This document shows positions 1 through 6,236 of a DNA stretch of 6,714 nt, one piece after another. The translations under genes and the position numbers were made by a program. Where the stretch lies: assembly GCA_021806845.1 (NCBI GenBank), contig JAKAPV010000171.1:1-6714 (forward strand), given 5' to 3'. Positions within the stretch are counted from its first letter, which is position 1. Every line of letters begins with the position of its first letter. Source of the stretch: Bacillota bacterium (GTDB lineage: Bacteria > Bacillota > Sulfobacillia > JAJZYS01 > JAJYTV01). Below the pieces are notes generated by a model. That model did no database searches. It had not been told where the DNA came from and saw only the letters and a program-made list of their open reading frames with translations.

Positions 1-95
1 ACCAGGGCCGCCCCCGCGAGCTCCGCGCGATCTTCCGCGCAGGGGTCCGCCACGAACTCGCCTTTTGGGACCAGGCGTACCGGCTCGGACGCTGA
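1..95 (+). CDS. TenA/thiaminase II family protein, C-terminal fragment (5' end outside window)
   Basis: The open frame starting at base 3 gives 30 residues and ends at TGA 93-95. Its tail reads FRAGVRHELAFWDQAYRLGR. The pattern F-x(5)-R-x-E-x(3)-FWD-x-A-Y is the hallmark C-terminus of TenA-family proteins (PF03070), whose glutamate in the E-x(3)-FW motif lies in the active site. Family members hydrolyse aminopyrimidines for thiamine salvage (aminopyrimidine aminohydrolase, thiaminase II), and some act on other substrates, so the exact reaction cannot be set from this piece. The rest of the gene lies left of the window. It converges on the 3D-domain gene, with a strong hairpin between them. 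The fragment is short, so the family call rests on one motif. Confidence 0.72.
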   Translation, partial: QGRPRELRAIFRAGVRHELAFWDQAYRLGR

Positions 96-155
96 GTCCC
101 GCCATGAATCGAAATCGCCCGTGTCATGCAGATCCATCAGGAACCGTCCAAATAC

Positions 156-197
156 GGAAGCAGCGGGCCGCCCCTCCTGGAGCGGCCCGCTTCTTCC
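156..197. terminator. GC-rich hairpin between convergent genes, probable bidirectional terminator
   Basis: Bases 162-171 (AGCGGGCCGC) are perfectly complementary to 182-191 (GCGGCCCGCT) around a 10-base loop. Beyond a single mismatch (161/192) the pairing continues for five more bases (156-160 with 193-197), making a 16-position stem. It lies 60 bases after the TenA stop and 9 bases after the 3D-gene stop, where a shared terminator is expected. The following T-rich runs are only moderate (TTCTTCC inside the stem, then CTTTCTT on the + strand; GTATTT on the - strand), so efficiency in each direction is uncertain. Confidence 0.7.
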
Positions 198-206
198 CTG
201 GCTTTC

Positions 207-815
207 TTACTGCAGCACGTACACCGTGACCTGCTGGACGCCGAAGTTCGAAACCTCGGACTCGGAGCGGTCGATGAAGATGTCGATGCGGTTGCCCTGG
301 ATGGCGCCGCCGGTGTCGACAGCGCGCGCCAGGAAGCCCCCGGCGGGGAGGTCCGGCGACGTGTAGCCCGTCACCCAGAGGAGCGTGCCCAGCGGAATGA
401 CGCGCGGGTCGACGGCGATGTCGCCGGCGACGAGCGGCCGCCCGTAGTAGTCGACCGGGCCGTAGGGGTAGTTGTCCTGGTAGGTCGGCGCGTAGGCCGT
501 CGCGGTGAGGTGCAGGGTTTCCTGCACGGAGCGGCCGGCGATTGTGCGCGAGGCGGCAGTCGCCTGCGCCGGAGGAGCGGCCTTGGGCGCCGCGGGGGCA
601 TTCGCCGCAGCCGTTTCGGCCGCGGCGCGCACCTGCATGGCCGCATGCTGCAGCAGCATCGCTTGGGCCAGGAGCGGCATTGCCGAGAACTGCTTCTGCG
701 AAATCGCCTGCAGCATGACCTGCTTGTTGGGCGCACTGGGTGTCTGGGCGGTCACGGTGTTCGGCAAAAGCAGCAGTGCCGAAGCCGCAATGCTCAGTGT
801 GGTCGTCATACGCAT
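207..815 (-). CDS. Secreted 3D (Asp-Asp-Asp) domain protein, putative peptidoglycan lytic enzyme
   Basis: The product has 202 residues. The ATG at 815 is chosen because GGAGG sits 8 bases before it; the in-frame ATG at 845 has no ribosome binding site and would spoil the signal peptide. Residues 1-23 form a Sec signal peptide (hydrophobic IAASALLLLP, likely cleavage after VTA), so the protein is exported. Residues 24-100 are a helical, then Ala/Pro-rich, low-complexity linker. Residues 101-202 are the 3D domain, with the three aspartates expected of the MltA/YocH/YuiC-type double-psi barrel: D136 (AVDPRVIPLGT), D167 (AVDTGGAIQG) and D178 (NRIDIF). Proteins of this fold cut the glycan strands of peptidoglycan as lytic transglycosylases, which is the likely but unproven activity. 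The N-terminal region shows no LysM or SH3 wall-binding domain. It is transcribed alone from the promoter at 860-888. Confidence 0.88.
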   Translation of the reverse strand: MRMTTTLSIAASALLLLPNTVTAQTPSAPNKQVMLQAISQKQFSAMPLLAQAMLLQHAAMQVRAAAETAAANAPAAPKAAPPAQATAASRTIAGRSVQETLHLTATAYAPTYQDNYPYGPVDYYGRPLVAGDIAVDPRVIPLGTLLWVTGYTSPDLPAGGFLARAVDTGGAIQGNRIDIFIDRSESEVSNFGVQQVTVYVLQ

Positions 816-1228
816 CGTTGAAACCTCCAACTTGACGTATTTCATCGGTTGGTGGTCAAAGTTTACGTGACGACGTTCACAATGTCAGTCCGCCTATTCC
901 CTTTGGAGCGCGGGTCGCTGTACATACGCCCACTGTCTTCGTAGTTTCGCTCCGTTTTTCACAGCGTAATGCGGCGATGGGTGATGTCGGCATGTCTTCC
1001 TGTCGCGGCGTCGTCTTCGCCGGCTGCCTAACTGTTCGCCGGGCAACGTGACGAAAGCTGGCGCCCTGTTTTGGCGTACGAGTTTCGAGACGCAGACCAT
1101 CGCATTCCAAGATGCCCCGTTCGCGCGTTTCGCATGCGCGCAGATGCAATTTTGCCAGGTTCGTCCGCAAGCCGGCGCCAAGGGAGTACGATGACTGCAG
1201 TGGAGTTGGCCCGTGCTGGAGGAGTAGC
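816..1228. other. Gene-free divergent intergenic region
   Basis: These 413 bases separate the leftward 3D gene from the rightward lactonase gene. The stretch is visibly less GC-rich than the flanking genes. The frames open across it give basic, compositionally odd proteins with no recognisable domain, so no gene is called. The left end holds the 3D promoter and ribosome binding site, and the right end holds the lactonase ribosome binding site. The lactonase promoter must lie here too, but I could not find a convincing -35/-10 pair; TACGAT at 1187-1192 is a possible -10 without a good -35. No clear lux-box palindrome was found. Confidence 0.6.
860..888 (-). promoter_or_regulatory. Sigma70-type promoter of the 3D-domain gene
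   Basis: Reading the minus strand, CTGACA (bases 888-883, five of six matches to TTGACA) is followed after exactly 17 bases by TAAACT (bases 865-860, four of six matches to TATAAT). This predicts a start near base 853 and a leader of about 38 bases before the ATG at 815. It is placed as expected for the only gene transcribed leftwards from this gap. Confidence 0.62.
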
Positions 1229-1978
1229 ATGCTGCGTGACGTCCGTCTGCTCTGTGCGGGCTACTCTCGCGTTGACTGGTCGATTTTCAAGACGGGGAAC
1301 CCCGCCGGCCAGCTGGTACGGGCGCCGGCATGGATGTACCTTCTGCGTTCCGACGACGCGGTCATGCTGGTCGACACCGGCATGCCGAAGTCTTGCATCG
1401 ACAATGGAAACTACTTTGCGGATCCGTCCGGAGAGCCTCCACTGATCGTGCCGGAGATGCGGCCGGAAGACTGGGTGGAACAGGTCCTCGAGCGGCAGGG
1501 TCTCACGGTCGCCGACATCGACGGCTTGATCAGCACCCACTGGCATTTCGACCACGCGGGCGGCAACCAGCTGTTCCGGCGCCAGCCGATACTCGTGCAT
1601 CCTCTCGAGATCGAAGGCGGACGCGCGGGAGCATACCCGCCCGAGTGCTCCGATCTGTCGCTCGACTACCGCACGATCACGGACGGGTACCGGCCGATGC
1701 CCGGCGTCACCCTCCTGCACACGCCAGGCCACACGCCTGGACACCTTTCGGTCTATTGCGAGCCGCAGGGCCTGCGGCCGATCCTGCTGACGATCGACGC
1801 CGCCTACACGACCGACAATTGGCAGAGCGAGATTCCCGGCGCGCAGGAAGATCCAGAGCTCGGCCGCAGGAGCGTGACGCGGCTGAAGGAAATGGCCGCA
1901 GCGGCAAATGCCGCCGTGTTTTTCGGCCACGACCCGGATCAGGCGTCCGAAGCAGCCTGGCAGCCCTTGCTCGGCTAG
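1229..1978 (+). CDS. AiiA-type N-acyl-homoserine lactonase, metallo-beta-lactamase fold
   Basis: The product has 249 residues, almost the length of Bacillus AiiA (250). The ATG at 1229 is preceded by GGAGGAG six bases away from its core; the longer in-frame start at 1112 adds 39 residues unlike the family. The metal site is complete: H104-x-H106-x-D108-H109 (THWHFDHAGG), H168 (TPGHTPGH), D190 (TIDAAY) and H234 (FFGHD). Y193, equivalent to the catalytic Tyr194 of AiiA, and F107 of the HxHFDH motif are also kept. The C-terminal half follows AiiA closely, including the DPEL...S..RLKE helix before FFGHD. The enzyme should be cytoplasmic, bind two metals (usually zinc) and open the lactone ring of acyl-homoserine lactone signals. 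It is a single gene converging on the response regulator. No luxI or luxR homologue is in the window, so quenching of others' signals or lactone catabolism are both possible. A related lactonase such as 4-pyridoxolactonase is the main alternative. Confidence 0.85.
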   Translation: MLRDVRLLCAGYSRVDWSIFKTGNPAGQLVRAPAWMYLLRSDDAVMLVDTGMPKSCIDNGNYFADPSGEPPLIVPEMRPEDWVEQVLERQGLTVADIDGLISTHWHFDHAGGNQLFRRQPILVHPLEIEGGRAGAYPPECSDLSLDYRTITDGYRPMPGVTLLHTPGHTPGHLSVYCEPQGLRPILLTIDAAYTTDNWQSEIPGAQEDPELGRRSVTRLKEMAAAANAAVFFGHDPDQASEAAWQPLLG

Positions 1979-2084
1979 TCGCCGGCACCGATGCGTCTTG
2001 AAGCGGAGCATTCTGCAAAGGCGCGCGACCACCAACGGGAGCGTGCCCACCCGAGAGGACAACGAGCAAGGTCCCGCGGCGCTG

Positions 2085-2732
2085 TTAGCGCACCATATCT
2101 CCACTGTGGAAGAGCGCGACGATCTGTGCGCGCCGAGACAGCCCAAGCTTGTCGAGTATGTCGCTGACGTGATTCTTCACGGTCTTCTCCGATAGGGCGA
2201 GGCGCGTTGCGATTTCACGGTTGCTGAGCCCTTCGGCGACCGCCCACGCGACTTCCAGTTCCCGTCGCGTCAGGGAGGAGATCTTGGGCCTTTCCGCGCT
2301 CTGCGGCTCGTCACCGCGCACATACCGCACGAGCGCGTCCGCCACCTGATCGCGTAGCGGTGCGCGCCCCTCGGCAAGCGAACGGATGGTGGCGATTAGC
2401 GCCTCACCGTCCACGGTCTTCGTCAAGAAGCCATCCACACCAGCGGCCACAGCGGCGACCACGGCCTGGTCTTCGCCGTACGACGTCAGTGCAAGGATTC
2501 GCATGGCGGGCGCGGCCTTGCGCAGTTCAGGGACGATGTCCAGGCCGGAGCGATCGGGCAGGCGGATATCGAGCACGAGCACATCCGGTTGCTGGAAACG
2601 CACCAACTCCACGGCGTCGGCGGCGGTGGAAGCCATGGCGACCACGTCGAACTCCGGAACGTCTGCGAGCAGCGACGCGAGCCCGACCCGCACGACCTCG
2701 TGGTCGTCGACAATCACCACGCGAGTGCCCAT
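2085..2732 (-). CDS. NarL/FixJ-family response regulator, DosR-like
   Basis: The product has 215 residues, standard for the family. The ATG at 2732 has AAGGAG six bases upstream; the longer frame to 2807 overlaps the kinase gene and lacks this support. Residues 1-120 are a receiver domain with the acidic pair D9/D10 (VIVDDHE), phospho-acceptor D55 (VLVLDIRLPD), T83 (LALTSY) and K105 (GFLTKT), all intact. Residues 150-210 are a LuxR-type helix-turn-helix: LTRRELEV, then EGLSNREIATRL and a recognition helix in SEKTVKNHVSDIL. The EKTVKN-x-VS and KLG-x(2)-RR-x-Q pattern resembles mycobacterial DosR. It should be phosphorylated by the kinase encoded 14 bases upstream and act as a DNA-binding transcription factor. 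It is the last gene of the leftward operon. Targets are unknown; its own operon and the convergent lactonase are only candidates by position. Confidence 0.92.
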   Translation of the reverse strand: MGTRVVIVDDHEVVRVGLASLLADVPEFDVVAMASTAADAVELVRFQQPDVLVLDIRLPDRSGLDIVPELRKAAPAMRILALTSYGEDQAVVAAVAAGVDGFLTKTVDGEALIATIRSLAEGRAPLRDQVADALVRYVRGDEPQSAERPKISSLTRRELEVAWAVAEGLSNREIATRLALSEKTVKNHVSDILDKLGLSRRAQIVALFHSGDMVR

Positions 2733-2746
2733 GCGATTCTCCTTCC

Positions 2747-4177
2747 TCAGGTGGCGCGGGGCAAAGGTATGCAAATGTCCAGCACCGCGCCGCCCGAAGG
2801 GCCGCACGACAGTTCCACCCGGCCCCCGAGAGCAGCGATCCGCTGATGCAGGGTCGAAAGGCCGTGGCCTTGTCGGACGGCTTGCGGATCGAAGCCGCGG
2901 CCGTTGTCCCGTATCGAGAGGAACAAAACTTCGTCGCGGCAGTCGAGTTCCACGTGGACCTTGGTAGCCCTGCCGTGGCGACCGGCATTCGAGGCCGCCT
3001 CCTGGATGCTCGTGGCCACATCCGAAACCAGAGCGTCCGGGATGCGGGCTGCGATCTCCCCTCCCTGCCAGCTCACCTGCATGCCGTAGAGGCGTGCGAC
3101 TTGTTCCGCCGCGCCGAGGATGGCCGGAGCAGGGCCGTCCTGCGCCCCCCGCTCGATGGCATCGAGGATGCCGCGGATCGCCTGCATCGAGCGCTGGACG
3201 GCCTCGATCGCGAGGTCGACGCTCATGGTGTCGGTCAGCGCGCGCAGGCCGCGCCGCCGCGCGCGCTCGAGCTGGATGCCGAGCGCATAGAGACCCTGCA
3301 GCGCGCGATCGTGGAGTTCCATCGCGATCTGCCGGCGCTCCGAGTCGCGGACATCGCGGGCGTACTTGCGGGCGATGCGCTCGCGGGCGATGGCGACTGC
3401 GCTCTGCACCGCAAACATCTCCAGGAGCTGCTCCTCGGGCTGGTCGAACGGGACCTCGCCCTCATGCCCGCCCAGGTAGAGGTGACCGAGCAGCTCACCC
3501 TCCCAACGGATCGGCACGCCAAGGAACGCGCGGAAGGTGGGATGCCCGTGCGGGAAGCCGGAAAACGTGGAGTCCTCCGTCACGTTGTCGATGCGCAGGG
3601 AGGTGGTCCCCGAGAGGCGCGCGAGCAGGCCGCGGTGCGTCGGCAGCTGGCCGATGATTTCCCGCGCTTCGTCCGGAACGCCGTAGGTCACGAATTCGAC
3701 GACATTCTGCTGCTCGTCCAGCTCCGCGAGCGCGCAGTACTTGGCGCGGCTGAGTTGCGCCGCGAGGGCGGCGATCCGGCCGAGGATCTGGGGGTAGGTG
3801 CCCTCACGGGCCATGGCCACCGACGCGGCATGCAGCGCCTCCAGCTGCCCATCCCATTCTTTCGCGGCGTCGTACAGGCGCGCGAGCTGCTCCTGGCGGT
3901 CGGCAAGGCTGCGTTCGAGGCGCTGGATGTGCCCGAAGACCACCCAGATGACGGAGGCGATGGCCAGTGTCTCGCCAATGCCGAGCAGGCGCTCGATATT
4001 CTCTTCCAACGGCGTCGTGCGCAGCCAGGGTTCGATGACGAAGTCGAAGAGGATCTCGATGGCTGCGACGGTGCTGACGATGACCCACTTGATGCGCCGC
4101 AGGGCCGCGGAGCGCCTTGGCGGCTCCGCGGCCTGGGGCGGGACGGCCGGCTGGTCCGGGACCTTGCCGGGCGGCAT
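2747..4177 (-). CDS. Membrane-anchored GAF-domain sensor histidine kinase (HisKA_3 type), DevS/DosT-like
   Basis: The product has 476 residues; AAAGGAG precedes the ATG at 4177. A Pro-rich basic N-terminus (1-29) leads into two predicted membrane helices (about 30-52 and 64-84) joined by a short loop, then a coiled-coil linker (85-120). A GAF domain spans about 121-268. Its segment GFPHGHPTFRAFLGVPIR followed by LLGHLYL matches the heme-pocket region of mycobacterial DevS/DosT GAF-A: H212 sits where DevS has heme-ligand His149, and Y234 where DevS has distal Tyr171. The dimerisation/phospho-acceptor domain has H289 (MELHDRALQGL). The ATPase domain has an N box (E393, N397), a G1 box (DNGRGFD, 424-430) and a G2 box (GHGL, 437-440), all complete, so the kinase looks active. 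It lies 27 bases after the flavoprotein gene and 14 before the regulator gene, its obvious partner. The ligand is unknown; heme-based gas or redox sensing is a motif-based inference. Confidence 0.9.
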   Translation of the reverse strand: MPPGKVPDQPAVPPQAAEPPRRSAALRRIKWVIVSTVAAIEILFDFVIEPWLRTTPLEENIERLLGIGETLAIASVIWVVFGHIQRLERSLADRQEQLARLYDAAKEWDGQLEALHAASVAMAREGTYPQILGRIAALAAQLSRAKYCALAELDEQQNVVEFVTYGVPDEAREIIGQLPTHRGLLARLSGTTSLRIDNVTEDSTFSGFPHGHPTFRAFLGVPIRWEGELLGHLYLGGHEGEVPFDQPEEQLLEMFAVQSAVAIARERIARKYARDVRDSERRQIAMELHDRALQGLYALGIQLERARRRGLRALTDTMSVDLAIEAVQRSMQAIRGILDAIERGAQDGPAPAILGAAEQVARLYGMQVSWQGGEIAARIPDALVSDVATSIQEAASNAGRHGRATKVHVELDCRDEVLFLSIRDNGRGFDPQAVRQGHGLSTLHQRIAALGGRVELSCGPSGGAVLDICIPLPRAT

Positions 4178-4204
4178 GCGACACGCTCCTTTCGTGGGAG
4201 GTGT

Positions 4205-6187
4205 CTAGGGCGTTTGCTCGCGGCGGACGGCGCTGCGGATTTCCGGGGTTTCCTCTACGAGGTTCAGAATTCCTTCCACCATGCGGTTCACCCAGATCCC
4301 GAGCACGTCCAGCAGGAGCAGGAAGGCTCCGGTCAGCAGGGGCAGGACCCCCCAGACCAGTCCGACCACGCTGAGGCAGCTCACGCCGCCGAAGATCACC
4401 AGTGCAAGGCCGGTCATGCGCAGGGCCGACGGCTGCGCTACCTTCGCCACGGCCCGCGTGGACGGCGGGGCGGTCACCGGGAGAGCCGCCATGCGCTGTT
4501 CCGCCGCCCGGCTCCGGCGCAGGTTGCCTTGCTCCCAGGCGGACACGGCAGACCGCGCGGCCGCCTTGCCCTGCGCCATCGCCGTGACGACGGTCGCCGG
4601 TCCGGTGAGTGCGTCGCCCGCGGCGAACACGCGGCCGGAAATCGGCACCTGCACCCTTGCGAGCGCCGCCGCTCGATCCTCCACGAGACACGCCATGCTT
4701 TCGGAGCCGCTCGGCAGGCCGGTGGCTTGGAGGCGCCGGTCACGGAACACCGGCCGGGGAGCCCCCGGCAGGGGCAGCGAGGCGTTCAAGCCGCGCAGCG
4801 GGGTCGCGTCGACGCGGTACCCGGTCGCCACGACCACGAGGTCGATCGGGCCGAGCGCTTCCGGCGGCTCGGGCAGGACGGCGGGCCGGACCTTGGCGCT
4901 GCGCTGCCTCGTGCGGCGCAGCTCGGCTGCCACGCCGCCGTCGGTCTGGGTCGAGAAGCGCTCCACGGCAGTGTTGAAGCGGATCTCCACACCTTCGCGC
5001 TCCGCCTGCTCGAGTTCGTCGCGCCGCACCTTCGCGAAGCGGCGGTCCATCCACTCGACGGCGAAAACGGTGGCACCGAGGCGCCGCGCCGTCCGGGCGA
5101 CGTCCATGGCGGTGTTGCCCGCCCCGACGACCAGGAGGCGGCTGCCCGGGGGCAGGTCGGTGAGATCCGTCCGCCGGACGAGGGCCTCCTTGGCGCGCGT
5201 GAGGAAGGCTGTCGCGTCCTCGATCGGCACGGACTCGGTCCCTTCAGCACGCAGTGCCGAGGGAAGCGTGGCGCCGTGCGCGAGGATGACCGCGTCGTGC
5301 GCTGCGAGCAGGTCACCAAGCGGCCTGTCGCGCCCGATCTCCACACCGGTGACGAGCTGGAGGCCCGCCGCCTGCAGCGCCTGCAGCGGCCGCCGGGCGA
5401 TCTTCTCCGGCAGCGTGAAGTCCGGAATACCCCAGCGCAGGACCCCGAGCGGCTGCGGATCGCGCTCGTACATCACGACCTGCGCACCGGCGGCGAGCAA
5501 CTCCCAGGCGGCTGACATGCCGGCGGGACCCGCGCCAACGACTGCGACGGAGAGGGCCACGGTCTGATCCGGCTGCGACACCGGCGGTACCGGGTGCTGG
5601 TCCGCCACGAAGCGTTCGAGCAGGCCGATTTGCACAGGGGCTCCGCCCGCGAGGTTCCACGAGCAGGCTCCCTCGCACTGGATGCTCTGGTCGCAGACGC
5701 GGCTGCAGATGTCCGGGAAGATGGTGGTCTTGCGCAGCGTCGAATGGGCGGCGGCGAGATCTCCTTCACGCAGCGCGCGGATGAAGCCCGGAATGTCGTT
5801 GTGGGCGGGGCAGCCGAGGACGCAAGTCGGATCGGGGCATTGCAGGCAGCGCGATGCCTCAGCGGCCGCCTCTTCCCAGTCGGTGAAGCCCCTGCGCGCC
5901 TCCTGCGTCGAGTACCTGAGCGGCTCCGTCGCCCAGGTTGGCACCTCCACGGCCGGCGCGACGAGCATGGGACCGTCGATGGCGATTGCGCTGTACGGGC
6001 AGGTGCGCTCGCACTGGCGGCAGCCGACGCAGAGATCCTCATCCGGCGAGCAGATCCAGTCGGCCCTGTCGAGCTGCAGGGCTCCCGTCGGGCAGCGCAC
6101 GATGCACTCCTGACATCCGGCGCAGCGTTCGCGATTGAGGCGGATCGCGGGGTGTGCGAGTTCAGGACCCTGGTGGATGACGGCCAT
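4205..6187 (-). CDS. Membrane-anchored iron-sulfur flavoprotein: dicluster ferredoxin fused to GltD-like NAD(P)-dependent oxidoreductase
   Basis: The product has 660 residues; GGGAGGAG lies five bases before the ATG at 6187. Residues 15-75 form a bacterial ferredoxin with two CxxCxxCxxxCP motifs (C22, C25, C28, C32 and C53, C56, C59, C63), predicting two [4Fe-4S] clusters. Residues 95-200 are a GltD/DPYD-type N-terminal domain (Fer4_20) with C114, C117, C122, C126 and C161, C165, C171, C175, suited to two more clusters. Residues 211-545 are the FAD/NAD(P) oxidoreductase: FAD-binding VVGAGPAG (216-223), nucleotide-binding VVGAGNTAMD (353-362) and the closing FAD motif FAAGDALTGPATV (521-533). 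Residues 590-634 contain two hydrophobic helices, unusual for this soluble family, so the enzyme should be membrane-bound with its catalytic part probably in the cytoplasm. It lacks the glutamate synthase large subunit as a neighbour, so glutamate synthesis is unlikely. It more probably moves electrons between NAD(P)H, ferredoxin-type clusters and the membrane protein encoded just upstream. Direction and final acceptor are unknown. Confidence 0.87.
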   Translation of the reverse strand: MAVIHQGPELAHPAIRLNRERCAGCQECIVRCPTGALQLDRADWICSPDEDLCVGCRQCERTCPYSAIAIDGPMLVAPAVEVPTWATEPLRYSTQEARRGFTDWEEAAAEASRCLQCPDPTCVLGCPAHNDIPGFIRALREGDLAAAHSTLRKTTIFPDICSRVCDQSIQCEGACSWNLAGGAPVQIGLLERFVADQHPVPPVSQPDQTVALSVAVVGAGPAGMSAAWELLAAGAQVVMYERDPQPLGVLRWGIPDFTLPEKIARRPLQALQAAGLQLVTGVEIGRDRPLGDLLAAHDAVILAHGATLPSALRAEGTESVPIEDATAFLTRAKEALVRRTDLTDLPPGSRLLVVGAGNTAMDVARTARRLGATVFAVEWMDRRFAKVRRDELEQAEREGVEIRFNTAVERFSTQTDGGVAAELRRTRQRSAKVRPAVLPEPPEALGPIDLVVVATGYRVDATPLRGLNASLPLPGAPRPVFRDRRLQATGLPSGSESMACLVEDRAAALARVQVPISGRVFAAGDALTGPATVVTAMAQGKAAARSAVSAWEQGNLRRSRAAEQRMAALPVTAPPSTRAVAKVAQPSALRMTGLALVIFGGVSCLSVVGLVWGVLPLLTGAFLLLLDVLGIWVNRMVEGILNLVEETPEIRSAVRREQTP

Positions 6188-6236
6188 CGCTACTCCTCCC
6201 CTCGTTCAGAGATCGTTCCCAGGCGCTTCCCGCCCG

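Noticed and set aside
1026..1032. GCCTAAC, which fits the integron attC core RYYYAAC
   Set aside because: No matching GTTRRRY core lies at a suitable distance, and there are no gene cassettes or integrase. A seven-base degenerate match is expected by chance.
1016..1042. Direct repeat TTCGCCGG (1016-1023 and 1035-1042)
   Set aside because: Two eight-base GC-rich copies are too short and common in this DNA to claim an operator or an iteron.
1112..1228. A 39-residue N-terminal extension of the lactonase
   Set aside because: The extension is unlike the family, and the ATG at 1229 has a near-ideal ribosome binding site and gives the AiiA length.
1724..1740. Six-base inverted repeat CCAGGC/GCCTGG with a five-base loop
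   Set aside because: It lies inside the lactonase gene and results from coding the repeated TPGHTPGH motif.
1979..2084. Possible terminator between the convergent lactonase and regulator genes
   Set aside because: Only short imperfect stems are visible, such as GCGCT/AGCGC at 2079-2091, which overlaps the regulator stop and lacks a T-run.
1028..2146. A 372-codon open frame on the minus strand across the lactonase gene
   Set aside because: It is antisense to a gene with a complete catalytic motif set, shows no recognisable domain and runs into the end of the response regulator gene.
2360..5515. A 1051-codon open frame on the + strand, opposite the kinase and flavoprotein genes
   Set aside because: Its translation is rich in Arg, Ala, Gly and Asp with no domain, while the minus strand has full motif-bearing genes. 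In GC-rich DNA the strand opposite a real gene often lacks stops.
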